Source: Miltoncostaea oceani | GTDB lineage: Bacteria; Actinomycetota; Thermoleophilia; Miltoncostaeales; Miltoncostaeaceae | Direction: 5' to 3' | Assembly: GCF_018141545.1 (NCBI RefSeq) | Contig: NZ_CP064356.1 | Span: 2,555,001 to 2,619,000, forward strand | Length of the DNA stretch: 64,000 nucleotides | Part shown: positions 56,604 through 64,000 of the stretch, one piece after another | Position numbering within the stretch: position 1 is the stretch's first letter | How the letters are laid out: every line of letters begins with the position of its first letter | Program-made: the position numbers and the translations under genes | The notes under the pieces: model-generated | Seen by the model: the letters and a program-made list of their open reading frames with translations, nothing else | The model's database searches: none | What the model was told of the DNA's origin: nothing

Positions 56604-57410
56604 GTGCTCGCCGCCCTCCTCAGCGCCCTCCTGCTCGCGACGCCGCAGGCGACGCCCGTGGAGCGTCCCGTCGCGATCCCGGCGTCCGGCGGCGTGACGC
56701 TCGCCGCCACCCTCAGCGTCCCCGCGGGACCCGGCCCGCACCCCGCCGCCGTGCTCGTGGGGGGCTTCGGCCCGGCGGCGCGCGACGGCTCGTTCGGGCG
56801 GCGCGGCGGCCCCTACGCCGACCTCGCGCGGCGCCTCACCCGCGAGGGGGTGGCGGTGCTGCGGTACGACAAGCGCGGCCTCGGCGACTCGGGGGGTCCC
56901 GCGCTCAGCTGGCTCGACGCCCGCCCCCTGCAGCGCGACGCGGGGGCGGCGGTCCGCCTGCTGGCGGCGCTGCCCGGCATCGACCCGGCGCGGGTCGCCC
57001 TCGTCGGCCACAGCCAGGGCGGCGACCTGGCGCTCGCGGCCGCGACGGGATCCCCCGCCACCCGGGTGGTCGCGCTGTCGGCGCCGGGCCGCCCGCTCGG
57101 GCTGCTGCCGCGGGTCTCGGGGGGCGCGCGGCGTCTGCTCGACCGCCTCGCCGGACCCGGCGTGGCCGCGGCGACCCTCTCCGCCGACCCCCGCCGGGCG
57201 GCCGCCGGCGCCCGTCAGCCCGTGCTGCTGGTGCACGGCACCCGCGACGGCACCGTCCCCGTCGCCGACATGGCGACGCTGGCCGCGGCCCGCCGCGCCG
57301 CCGGTCTCCCCGTGCGCACCATCCGGGTGCGGGGCGCGAACCACTTCCTACAGGTCGAGGGCCGCGTCCCCGCCGCGACGGTCCGGCAGATCGCGGCCTT
57401 CGTCTCCTGA
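56604..57410 (+). CDS. Secreted alpha/beta hydrolase
   Basis: 268 residues. A short signal-like start (LAALLSALLLATPQATP) is followed by an S33-type fold: YDKRGLGDSGG, nucleophile elbow VGHSQGGDLAL, acid in HGTRDGTVPV, His in GANHFLQVEG. GTG 56604 lies 7 bases after TACCCT (56591-56596), suggesting a leaderless message divergent from the M20 gene. Its last 63 bases overlap the convergent MFS gene. Substrate (acyl ester or peptide) unknown. Confidence 0.85.
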   Translation: MLAALLSALLLATPQATPVERPVAIPASGGVTLAATLSVPAGPGPHPAAVLVGGFGPAARDGSFGRRGGPYADLARRLTREGVAVLRYDKRGLGDSGGPALSWLDARPLQRDAGAAVRLLAALPGIDPARVALVGHSQGGDLALAAATGSPATRVVALSAPGRPLGLLPRVSGGARRLLDRLAGPGVAAATLSADPRRAAAGARQPVLLVHGTRDGTVPVADMATLAAARRAAGLPVRTIRVRGANHFLQVEGRVPAATVRQIAAFVS

Positions 57411-58628
57411 GCGCGTCGCGGCCTCGTCGCGGGGGGCGTCGATCTCGCGGACCGGGTTGCGCAGGCTCCACAGCCCCCAGGCGCCGAGCAGCACGGCGCA
57501 CCCCGCGAGCGTCGCGGAGATCCCCGCCTGCTCGGCGACGAGGCCCGCGACGGTCGAGCCGAGGGCGATCGGGCCGATGACCGACAGCTGGTAGAGGCCG
57601 AGCATGCGCCCCAGCAGGCGCGGCGGGGCGCGCAGCTGCGTGGCGGTGTTGGTGGCGGCGAACATCCAGATCCAGAACGCCCCGGCGAACGCCATGCCGG
57701 CGAGTCCCACCAGGAACCACGGCGTCAGTGCGACGACCAGCATCCCCACCGAGAAGAGGGTCGTGGCGGTCGGCAGCGCCAGGTGGCGCGGGTAGTCGCG
57801 GGCGTGGAGGCGCTCCAGCAGCCACGCACCGACGAGCGCCCCGCCGCCCATCGCCCCGAGCAGCAGGCCGAGGCCGGTGGCGCCCGCGTCGAGGCGGTCG
57901 GCGACGACGGGGGCGAGCTCCTGGATGGGTGACGCGAGGGTCGTGAAGATCGCCATCCCGACGAGGAGGCGGCGGATCGCGCGGTCGTGGACGGCGTGGC
58001 GGAGGGCGTCGCTCATGCGGACGGGGGCGCCGGCGTGGACGACCGCCGGACGCGGGTGGAGGCGCAGGAGGACCCAGACGAGCGCGAGGAACGAGACGGC
58101 GTTCAGCGCGAAGCAGGCGGTGGCGCCGAACACCGCCAGCACCCCGCCACCGATCGCGGGCCCCGCGAGACGGGCGACGTTGATGCCGGCGGCGTTGAGG
58201 CTGACGGCCTGGGAGAGCTTCGGCGGCGGGACGAGGGCGGGGATCAGGGCGAGCATCGCGGGGAGGCCGAGCGCGAAGCCGAGGCCGACGACGAAGGTGA
58301 GGACGTAGATCGCGGCGACGTGGGTGCCGTCGGTGAGCGTGATCACGGCGAGCACCCCCGCCGCGACGGCCTGCATCCCGAACGTCCAGGCGCCGACGAT
58401 GCGGCGGTCGAAGCGGTCGGCGAGGCCTCCGGCGTAGGCGGAGAAGGCGATGGCGGGGGCGCGGGTGACGAGGGCCAGCGCGCCGACGGCGGCGGGGCTG
58501 TCGGTGGCCTGCAGGATGAGCCAGCCGCTCGCGACGATCTGGAGCCACGACCCCGCGTTGGAGGCGAGGCTGGCGAGCCACACGGCCCGGAAGTCGCGGA
58601 TGCGGAGGATCTCCGGGACGGCGCTCAT
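57348..58628 (-). CDS. MFS transporter (MFS_3/EntS-like)
   Basis: 426 residues, about 12 helices. FRAVWLASLASNAGSWLQIVASGWLILQATDSPAAVGALALVTRAP and AGGLADRFDRRIVG (the loop 2-3 motif) are typical of this exporter family. LAGPAIGGG and LGRMLGLYQLSVIGPIALGS follow. Possible siderophore or drug efflux; substrate unknown. ATG 58628. The acidic/basic C-terminal tail overlaps the 3' end of the hydrolase gene on the other strand. Confidence 0.88.
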   Translation of the reverse strand: MSAVPEILRIRDFRAVWLASLASNAGSWLQIVASGWLILQATDSPAAVGALALVTRAPAIAFSAYAGGLADRFDRRIVGAWTFGMQAVAAGVLAVITLTDGTHVAAIYVLTFVVGLGFALGLPAMLALIPALVPPPKLSQAVSLNAAGINVARLAGPAIGGGVLAVFGATACFALNAVSFLALVWVLLRLHPRPAVVHAGAPVRMSDALRHAVHDRAIRRLLVGMAIFTTLASPIQELAPVVADRLDAGATGLGLLLGAMGGGALVGAWLLERLHARDYPRHLALPTATTLFSVGMLVVALTPWFLVGLAGMAFAGAFWIWMFAATNTATQLRAPPRLLGRMLGLYQLSVIGPIALGSTVAGLVAEQAGISATLAGCAVLLGAWGLWSLRNPVREIDAPRDEAATRSGDEGRDLPDRRGGDAALDL

Positions 58629-58690
58629 CGGCTCCAGTATCACCGCGCCGGGGGCGACCGGCCCGGGCGCCGTGGGAGGATGCGCTCGCC

Positions 58691-59287
58691 GTGCGCGCCC
58701 CGATCCCGACGAGCGTCCCGACCCCCGAGGTGCGGCCCGCGGAGCCGGGGGACGCCGCCGCGATCGCCGCGGTGCACCTGGCGGCGTGGCGGGCGGCGTA
58801 CGGCCACGTCTTCCCCGGCGACGCCCTGCGGGACGTGTCCGCCGCCGAGCGCGAGGGCGCGTGGCGGCGCACCATCGGGGGCGCGGCGCCCCGGCGGCGG
58901 GTGCTGGTCGCGGGCCCGCCCGGCGGTGCCCCCCGTGGGTTCGCGGTGTGGGGTCCGACGCGCGACGCCGACGGCGACCCCGCGACGACGGCGGAGCTGT
59001 ACTCCCTCTACGTGCACCCCGGCGCGTGGGGTTCCGGCCTCGGGCGGGTGCTGCTCGCCCGCGGGACGGCCCTCGCACGCGCCGACGGGTTCACACGCGC
59101 GACGCTGTGGGTCGTCGCCGACAACGCCCGCGCACGGCGGGTGTACGCCGCGGCCGGCTGGACGGCGGACGGGGCGGGGCGCTCGGAGGAGGTCCTCGGC
59201 GCCCGGGTCCCGGAGGTCCGCTACGCCCGCCCCCTCGACGGCGGGGGGCGGGACGCGACGGAGGAGGACGGGGCCGCGGCCGGTTAG
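58691..59287 (+). CDS. GNAT-family N-acetyltransferase
   Basis: 198 residues. EVRPAEPGDAAAIAAVHLAAWRAAYGHVFPGDAL at the N terminus, acetyl-CoA strand and pyrophosphate loop in AELYSLYVHPGAWGSGLGRVLLARG, and LWVVADNARARRVYAAAGWTADG in the C-terminal part are the standard motif order. Acceptor unknown. GTG 58691. Its stop shares TTAG (59284-59287) with the convergent cupin stop. Confidence 0.88.
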   Translation: MRAPIPTSVPTPEVRPAEPGDAAAIAAVHLAAWRAAYGHVFPGDALRDVSAAEREGAWRRTIGGAAPRRRVLVAGPPGGAPRGFAVWGPTRDADGDPATTAELYSLYVHPGAWGSGLGRVLLARGTALARADGFTRATLWVVADNARARRVYAAAGWTADGAGRSEEVLGARVPEVRYARPLDGGGRDATEEDGAAAG

Positions 59288-59694
59288 GCGGGGGCGGGCG
59301 CCTCGGCGTACTCGGCGTCGGTGACGTGGGCGCCCCACGTGACGTGCGACCCGCCGGCGTCGGCCTCGTGCACGGCGAGGTGGGTCATGAACGACGACGG
59401 ACCCGCGCCGTGCCAGTGGTCCTCACCCGGCGCGAACTCGACGGTGTCGCCGGCGCGGACGACCTCCGGCGGGGCGCCGCGTCGCTGCACGAGGCCCTGC
59501 CCCTCCGTGACGTGGAGGACCTGGCCGAGGGGGTGGGTGTGCCACGCCGTCCGGGCGCCCGGCGCGAAGTGGACGCTGACGACCCGCACCGCCGCCGGAG
59601 GGGGCGGGGTCGCGATGTCGTCGACCCAGACGTCGCCGGTGAACCAGTCGGCGGACGGGGTCTTCGTGTCGGGGCGGACGCGGGTGATCCTCAT
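59284..59694 (-). CDS. Cupin-domain protein
   Basis: 136-residue single cupin barrel: motif 1 PGARTAWHTHPLGQVLHVTEGQG supplies His-x-His and a downstream Glu, motif 2 is PGEDHWHGAGPSSFMTHLAV. This form resembles the quercetinase/YhhW-like or carboxymuconolactone-associated cupins. Metal likely, reaction unknown. Starts 7 bases from the FKBP stop, so the two genes are probably co-transcribed. Confidence 0.88.
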   Translation of the reverse strand: MRITRVRPDTKTPSADWFTGDVWVDDIATPPPPAAVRVVSVHFAPGARTAWHTHPLGQVLHVTEGQGLVQRRGAPPEVVRAGDTVEFAPGEDHWHGAGPSSFMTHLAVHEADAGGSHVTWGAHVTDAEYAEAPAPA

Positions 59695-59701
59695 CGCCGG
59701 G

Positions 59702-60076
59702 TCAGCTCACGGCGAGGAGGTCGACGACGAAGATCAGGGTCTCGCCGGGGGCGATGACGCCACCCGCCCCGCGGTCGCCGTAGGCGAGGTGCGGCGGGAT
59801 GACCAGCCGGCGGCGGCCGCCGACCCTCATCCCGGTGACGCCCTGGTCCCAGCCGGAGATCACCTGGCCCTGACCGAGGCCGAACCGGAACTCCTGGCTG
59901 CGGTTCCACGAGGCGTCGAACTCCTCGCCGGTGGAGAACGCGACGCCGGCGTAGTGCACCGAGACGTTGCGTCCCGGCGTCGCCTCGTCCCCCTCGCCGA
60001 CGACGAGGTCGGTGACCTCGAGCTCGGCGGGCGGGTCCCCCTCGGGGGGGTCGATCTCGGGTCGTTCGAGGGCCAT
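59702..60076 (-). CDS. FKBP-type peptidyl-prolyl isomerase
   Basis: 124 residues, one FKBP domain and no signal peptide: VSVHYAGVAFSTGEEFDASWNRSQEFRFGLGQGQVISGWDQGVTGMRVGGRRRLVIPPHLAYGDRGAG, then GETLIFVVDLLAV. The Tyr, Asp, Phe, Trp and Tyr of the rapamycin/proline pocket are present. Helps folding in the cytosol. Confidence 0.92.
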   Translation of the reverse strand: MALERPEIDPPEGDPPAELEVTDLVVGEGDEATPGRNVSVHYAGVAFSTGEEFDASWNRSQEFRFGLGQGQVISGWDQGVTGMRVGGRRRLVIPPHLAYGDRGAGGVIAPGETLIFVVDLLAVS

Positions 60077-60121
60077 GGGACGCTCCGTCGGTCGGGAGGG
60101 GGACCCGCCCAGCCTAGCCCG

Positions 60122-60418
60122 TCACCCGAGGGCGTCGGCGATCATCCACACCACGGGGATGAGGACGGCGCAGGCGCCGAGCGCGACGCCGGCGGTGGCG
60201 ATCGCGCGCTCGCGCCCCGACGTCCGGGCGCGGGCGTGCAGGCCCACGGCGATCGCGGCGATCGCGAGCGGCAGGCCGATGACGAAGCCGCCCCCCGCGA
60301 ACCAGTCCCAGGTGAACCAGCTCCCGGGGAGGGACAGGATGCCGAGCAGCAGGGCGACGAGCGGTGCGCCGACGCGGGCGCGGGGGGCGACGTCGATGTG
60401 GGACGGGCGGGTGGACAC
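60122..60418 (-). CDS. Small membrane protein, DUF4190-like
   Basis: 98 residues with two or three helices: APLVALLLGILSLPGSWFTWDWFAGGGFVIGLPLAIAAIAVGLHAR, then IATAGVALGACAVLIPVVWMIADAL. The GxxxGIxxL...PLxIxAIxxG pattern resembles DUF4190. GTG 60418 has GGAGGAG before it. Role unknown. Confidence 0.75.
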   Translation of the reverse strand: MSTRPSHIDVAPRARVGAPLVALLLGILSLPGSWFTWDWFAGGGFVIGLPLAIAAIAVGLHARARTSGRERAIATAGVALGACAVLIPVVWMIADALG

Positions 60419-60522
60419 GGGGGACTCCTCCGGTGCGTGGTCTGGGACGCCCCGATCCTCCGTCCGGCCGGCCCGGCGGACATCCCGGCCCGCACCGGGC
60501 AGGCCCTCCGTGCCAGCACCGG

Positions 60523-61170
60523 TCAGGGCCCCGCGTGGACGCGCAGGTACGCGAGCACCGCCAGCACCCGGCGGTGGTCCTCGTCCGAGGCCGGCAGGCC
60601 GAGCTTGCCGAGGATGCTCCGCACGTGGGTCTCGACCGTCCGGTCCGTCAGCCACAACCGCCGGGCGATCGCGGCGTTCGTCCGGCCCTCCGCCATCAGG
60701 CCGAGCACCTCGCGCTCCCGGGCGGTCAGACCGCCGAGCGGGTCGGCGCGCCGCCCCGCCACGAGGGCGGCGACCACCTCGGGGTCGAGCGCCGACCCGC
60801 CCGCCGTCACGCGGCGGAGCGAGTCCAGGAAGTCGTCGACGTCGAGCACCCGGTCCTTGAGCAGGTAGCCGAAGCCGCCGGCCGCGACGAGGTCCAGGGT
60901 GTGCCGGGTCTCGACGTGCTGGGAGAGCAGCATGATCGCGACGCCGGGGTGCTCGCGCCGGATCCGGGCGGCCGCGAGTGCGCCGTCGTCGTCGCCTCCC
61001 GGCGGCATCCGGATGTCGACGACGGCGATGTCGGGGGTCTCGCGGGCGACGGCCTCGACCAGGGCGGGCGCGTCGGCGACCGCGGCGACCACGTCGTGGC
61101 CCGCGTCGCGGAGCAGCAGCTCCAGCCCGTGCCGGAAGAGGGCCGAGTCCTCGCCGATCACGACACGCAC
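60523..61170 (-). CDS. NarL/FixJ-type response regulator
   Basis: 215 residues. Receiver: GEDSALFRHGLELLL with the acidic pocket, phospho-acceptor Asp in IAVVDIRMPPG, Thr/Ser switch near LLSQHVE, Lys in YLLKDRV. Output: LuxR-type helix-turn-helix, LTAREREVLGLMAEGRTNAAIARRLWLTDRTVETHVRSILGKLGL. GTG 61170 overlaps the histidine-kinase 3' end by 13 bases, so the two form one unit. Signal and targets unknown. Confidence 0.92.
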   Translation of the reverse strand: MRVVIGEDSALFRHGLELLLRDAGHDVVAAVADAPALVEAVARETPDIAVVDIRMPPGGDDDGALAAARIRREHPGVAIMLLSQHVETRHTLDLVAAGGFGYLLKDRVLDVDDFLDSLRRVTAGGSALDPEVVAALVAGRRADPLGGLTAREREVLGLMAEGRTNAAIARRLWLTDRTVETHVRSILGKLGLPASDEDHRRVLAVLAYLRVHAGP

Positions 61171-63206
61171 GGCAACGTCACCTCCAGACGGGTCCCGTGC
61201 CCGGGCCGGCTGTCGAGCACGAGCGCGCCCCCGTGCGCCGCGACGCGGTCGGCGACCCCGGCGAGCCCACCGCCCGCGGAGGGCTCCGCCCCACCGCGTC
61301 CGTCGTCGCTGACGCTGAGGCGCAGGCCCCCGTCGTCGCGGAGGGCGCGGACCACCACACGGGAGGCCCCGGCGTGCTTGACGGCGTTCGCGATCGCCTC
61401 GCACGCGACGTAGTACGCCGCGGCCTCCACCTCGCCGCTGACCCGCTCGCGCGGCCCCTCGACGTCGACCGGCAGCGGCGTGCGGCGGGCGAGGTCCGCG
61501 AGCGCCGGCGCGAGGCCCCCGTCGAGCGCGCCGGGCCGGAGGCCCCGTGCCATCTCGCGGAGGTCGCGGACCGCCGCCGAGATCTCGTCCACCGCATGGT
61601 CGAGGCCGGCGTCGATCTCCGGCCGGCCGGCCGTGCCGCGCTGCAGGCGACGGAGTCCCATGCCGACCGCCACGAGGCGCTGCTGCACGCCGTCGTGCAG
61701 GTCGCGCGTGAGGCGGCGACGCTCCTCGTAGCCGGCGCGGACGAGCCGGATGCGACTCTCCTCGACCTCGTCCAGCCGGTGCCGCAGCTCGCCCCGCAGG
61801 CGGGCCATCTCCACGGGGAGCGCCGCCGCGCGCGCGATGTCCACGAGGAGCCCGGCTCGTCGCCGGAGACGCGCGTCGTGCACGAGGAGGCCGAGGGGCG
61901 CCTCCCCGCGGCCCAGCACCGTCACGACCTGACCGGGGGCCGGGGCGGGAGAGGTCACGGGGGCGCCGGCGAGGTCGCGGTGCTCGCCGGCGTCCGGGGC
62001 CCAGACGAGGACGCGCAGACCCGGATCGGCGAGCGCGACGCGCAGCACCCCCTCGACGTCCTCCGGCTCGGCCCGGCCCTCACGGAGGCGCGCCGCGAAC
62101 GCCTCGACCCGGGCGACGGCGGCGGCGCGGTCACGATCGAAGCGGCGGTCGACGAGGGACTGGAGGCGACGGCGCGACGGCTCGGCGACCGCGGCCGCGG
62201 TGAGCGCCGCGACCGCGGTGGCGACCGCCGACCCACCGCCGAGCGGGACCGCGACGAGAAGGGCCACGCCCGCGAAGACCACCACGAGCAGCAGCGTGAG
62301 CGTCGCCCACGCGAGCGTGCGGCTGATGGCGCGGTCGACGTCGAACAGGCCGTGCCGCAGCATCGCGACCGCGACCGCCGTCACGAGCGCGACGTACATG
62401 ACGACGAACGGGATGGGCGCCACGTCCTCCACGTCGCCTCCGAGGAGGACGCCGGTCAGGCAGATCGCGAACGCCGCCGGGATCAACCCCGCGGCGACGG
62501 CGAGCCACTTGAGCTGGACGCGCGGGACCCCCTCGGCGCGTCGGAACCGCACCACCATCGCGGCCGCGGCGAGGACGAGCGCCGCCCCCGTCACCGGCAA
62601 CCCCACGACGGCGAGGACCGTCGCCGGGCCGTCCAGACCCGCCGGACCCGGTCGTGGCAGGTCGGCGTACGGCCCCTCGAGCGGGTCCTCGCGCAGGACG
62701 CCCGAGACGGCGACGGCGACCGGCCCGGCGACCGCGAGGACCGCGACCGGGCGCCACCGCGGCGACGGGGGCCGCCCGTCGGGGAAGAGGAGCAGCAGGA
62801 GGGCGGCGAGGGAGAAGACGGGCAGCCAGTCGAGGCTGAACGCGAGGGCGGCCACCGGGGCGCCCGGCAGGTCTCCGGCGGCGTCCGCCCAGGAGGCGAA
62901 CGCCGCGTCCGCGGCCCCGGTCAGTCCCAGCAGGGCGACGAGGGGACCGATCGCACCGGAGCCCGGTGTGCGTGCGATCGCGACACCGGCCCCGACCGCA
63001 GGCAGCGCCACCAGGAGCGTCGTCGCCGGGCCCCACGCGCTCGCCGGGTCCGCGTCGGCGGCGCGCGCGACGAGCACGACCGCGACGGCTGCCACCGCGA
63101 GGACCGCTGACGACCATGCCACGACGAGGGGCGCGCGCACGCGGCGATCATCCCACCACCGCGCCCCGACGCCATCCGTGCCACCACGCAGGCCCGGGGC
63201 GGTCAC
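61158..63206 (-). CDS. Membrane histidine kinase (HisKA_3 type)
   Basis: 682 residues. N-terminal half has about eight or nine membrane helices (28-330) with no recognisable sensor, then a GAF-like stretch, a coiled coil, the dimer/phospho-acceptor helix RRLTRDLHDGVQQRLVAVG (His is the phosphorylation site), and a HATPase_c domain with N box CEAIANAVKHAG, SVSDDGRGG and the G2-like GGGLAGVADRVAAHGG. Pairs with the response regulator just downstream. Confidence 0.92.
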   Translation of the reverse strand: MTAPGLRGGTDGVGARWWDDRRVRAPLVVAWSSAVLAVAAVAVVLVARAADADPASAWGPATTLLVALPAVGAGVAIARTPGSGAIGPLVALLGLTGAADAAFASWADAAGDLPGAPVAALAFSLDWLPVFSLAALLLLLFPDGRPPSPRWRPVAVLAVAGPVAVAVSGVLREDPLEGPYADLPRPGPAGLDGPATVLAVVGLPVTGAALVLAAAAMVVRFRRAEGVPRVQLKWLAVAAGLIPAAFAICLTGVLLGGDVEDVAPIPFVVMYVALVTAVAVAMLRHGLFDVDRAISRTLAWATLTLLLVVVFAGVALLVAVPLGGGSAVATAVAALTAAAVAEPSRRRLQSLVDRRFDRDRAAAVARVEAFAARLREGRAEPEDVEGVLRVALADPGLRVLVWAPDAGEHRDLAGAPVTSPAPAPGQVVTVLGRGEAPLGLLVHDARLRRRAGLLVDIARAAALPVEMARLRGELRHRLDEVEESRIRLVRAGYEERRRLTRDLHDGVQQRLVAVGMGLRRLQRGTAGRPEIDAGLDHAVDEISAAVRDLREMARGLRPGALDGGLAPALADLARRTPLPVDVEGPRERVSGEVEAAAYYVACEAIANAVKHAGASRVVVRALRDDGGLRLSVSDDGRGGAEPSAGGGLAGVADRVAAHGGALVLDSRPGHGTRLEVTLPCVS

Positions 63207-63227
63207 CCCCGCGCCACGCGCCGGGGG

Positions 63228-63551
63228 TCAGGCCTCGCGGAGGACGGCGTCGAGGAGGCCAGGGAAGCGGGCGTCGAGCTCCTCGCGGCGGAGCCACGTG
63301 TTGCGGCGGGTGCCCTCGTCCTGCTGGGCGATGACGCCGGCGAGGCGGAGGGTCTTGAAGTGGTGGCTCGCCGTCGACTTCGTCACCTCGAGGACGACGT
63401 GGCCGCACGGGACGGGCCCGGAGCACGAGAGCTGACGCACGATCTCGAGGCGCACCGGGTCCGAGAGCGCCTGGAGCACGGACACCATGTCCACGCCCGC
63501 CAGGTCGACCTGGTCGATCTCCTGCACGCCCTCCATCGCCACGTCCCCCAC
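63228..63551 (-). CDS. ArsR-family transcriptional repressor
   Basis: 107 residues: VLQALSDPVRLEIVRQLSCSGPVPCGHV, then the winged helix-turn-helix VTKSTASHHFKTLRLAGVIAQQDEGTRRNTWLRREEL. Two Cys in LSCSGPVPCG lie near helix 3, where other ArsR proteins bind metal, but the ELCVC-type motif is absent. GTG 63551 or ATG 63536. Divergent from a DHA2-type exporter gene across a shared control region; likely represses it. Confidence 0.9.
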   Translation of the reverse strand: MGDVAMEGVQEIDQVDLAGVDMVSVLQALSDPVRLEIVRQLSCSGPVPCGHVVLEVTKSTASHHFKTLRLAGVIAQQDEGTRRNTWLRREELDARFPGLLDAVLREA

Positions 63552-63558
63552 GTGTTGT

Positions 63559-63588
63559 TTGACCGTTATCGAAATAAGAGGTACGGTC
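63559..63588 (+). promoter_or_regulatory. Exporter promoter with ArsR-type inverted repeat
   Basis: TTGACC (63559-63564) and TACGGT (63582-63587) spaced by exactly 17 bp form a strong promoter toward the exporter. Half-sites GACCGT (63561-63566) and ACGGTC (63583-63588), 16 bp apart, overlap both hexamers, so a bound repressor would block RNA polymerase. The AT-rich spacer is unusual for this genome. Confidence 0.6.
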
Positions 63589-63666
63589 CCGGTCGAACTT
63601 TACGGGGTCGCCGTGCCGCGCGCCAGCGGGGCGGCCCCCTCCCCGGTCCCCGTCGGAGGACGCATC

Positions 63667-64000
63667 GTGTCATCGACCACCCCGGCCACACCCGCGGCCA
63701 CCCCCTCCAGCCCACCGCCGACCGCGGCGGCACGCGGCCCGGTCCGCCTCGACCGTCGCGCCTGGGCCGCCCTCCTCACGCTCTGCGGCGCCCTCTTCCT
63801 CGACGCCCTCGACGTCTCCATGGTGGGCGTCGCCCTCCCGTCGATCCGCAGCGACCTGGGGATGTCGACCAGCTCGCTCCAGTGGGTCGTCAGCGCCTAC
63901 GTCCTCGGCTACGGCGGCTTCCTGCTGCTCGGCGGCCGCGCCGCCGACCTCCTCGGCCGGCGACGCATGTTCCTCATCTCGCTCGGCGTCTTCGTCGTCG
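63667..64000 (+). CDS. MFS drug exporter, DHA2 (EmrB/QacA) family, partial
   Basis: First 111 residues of a gene cut by the window edge. A Thr/Pro-rich N-terminal tail of about 35 residues, then TM1 ending DALDVSMVGVALPSIRSDLG (the DHA2 motif with Asp in TM1), TM2 starting LQWVVSAYVLGYGGFLLLGGRAADLLGRRRMF (motif A), and part of TM3. GTG 63667 follows GGAGG. Expected full length about 450-500 residues. Probably an ArsR-regulated drug or metal-compound exporter. Confidence 0.85.
   Translation, partial: MSSTTPATPAATPSSPPPTAAARGPVRLDRRAWAALLTLCGALFLDALDVSMVGVALPSIRSDLGMSTSSLQWVVSAYVLGYGGFLLLGGRAADLLGRRRMFLISLGVFVV

Overview
This window is very GC-rich and densely packed. Most genes overlap their neighbours by 4 bases (ATGA or GTGA), GTG starts are common, and several promoters look leaderless. 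Together with the gene content this points to a member of the Actinomycetota. The deep-branching class Thermoleophilia is my best guess, but that is inference, not a database result. No phage, insertion sequence, CRISPR array or rRNA was seen. One RNA gene, tmRNA (ssrA), was found from its sequence and fold.

Layout. 1-4.6 kb: start of an unknown gene, an anti-sigma-type ATPase, a small secreted protein and a MacB-type ABC exporter. 4.6-5.2 kb: a non-coding array of 23-bp dyad repeats. 5.2-7.3 kb: argB-argD. 7.3-12.3 kb, opposite strand: a metal-transport island made of a CDF exporter and a Zn/Mn ABC importer, one of whose permeases is fused to a degenerate DtxR-like domain. 12.4-20.6 kb: a co-oriented block infC-rpmI-rplT-trmH-pheS-pheT-argC-argJ. 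The metal island therefore separates argCJ from argBD. 20.6-31.5 kb: proA, HU, a trypsin-like protease, a three-gene reductase/dehydrogenase/isomerase operon, and assorted single genes including an M48-like protein that lacks the zinc site. 31.6-32.1 kb: tmRNA and its terminator. 32.2-34.8 kb: lutABC for lactate oxidation. 35.3-36.4 kb: an ECF-type sigma factor and small genes.

36.5-47.2 kb, all on the minus strand: comF-hpf-secA-prfB, then ftsE-ftsX-ctpA-rnr-smpB. This holds protein export, release factor 2, ribosome hibernation, division and the trans-translation partners of the nearby tmRNA. 47.3-47.6 kb: a second array of the same 23-bp dyad, here arranged in pairs. 47.65-56.5 kb: a tight seven-gene operon in the order M20 peptidase, LytR-CpsA-Psr protein, UDP-glucose dehydrogenase, sugar-1-phosphate nucleotidyltransferase, phosphoglucose/phosphomannose isomerase, adenosylhomocysteinase, mtnA. 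It combines cell-envelope polysaccharide supply with recycling of S-adenosylmethionine by-products. 56.6-64 kb: a hydrolase, MFS exporter, acetyltransferase, cupin, FKBP, a two-component system, and an ArsR repressor divergent from a DHA2-type exporter cut by the window edge.

The best candidates for something undescribed are the two 23-bp dyad arrays, at least 15 units in four clusters with conserved linkers and 8 units in four pairs. Next come the tmRNA with a non-consensus T-loop, the permease-DtxR fusion with its palindromic promoter, and an adenosylhomocysteinase lacking the usual catalytic lysine.
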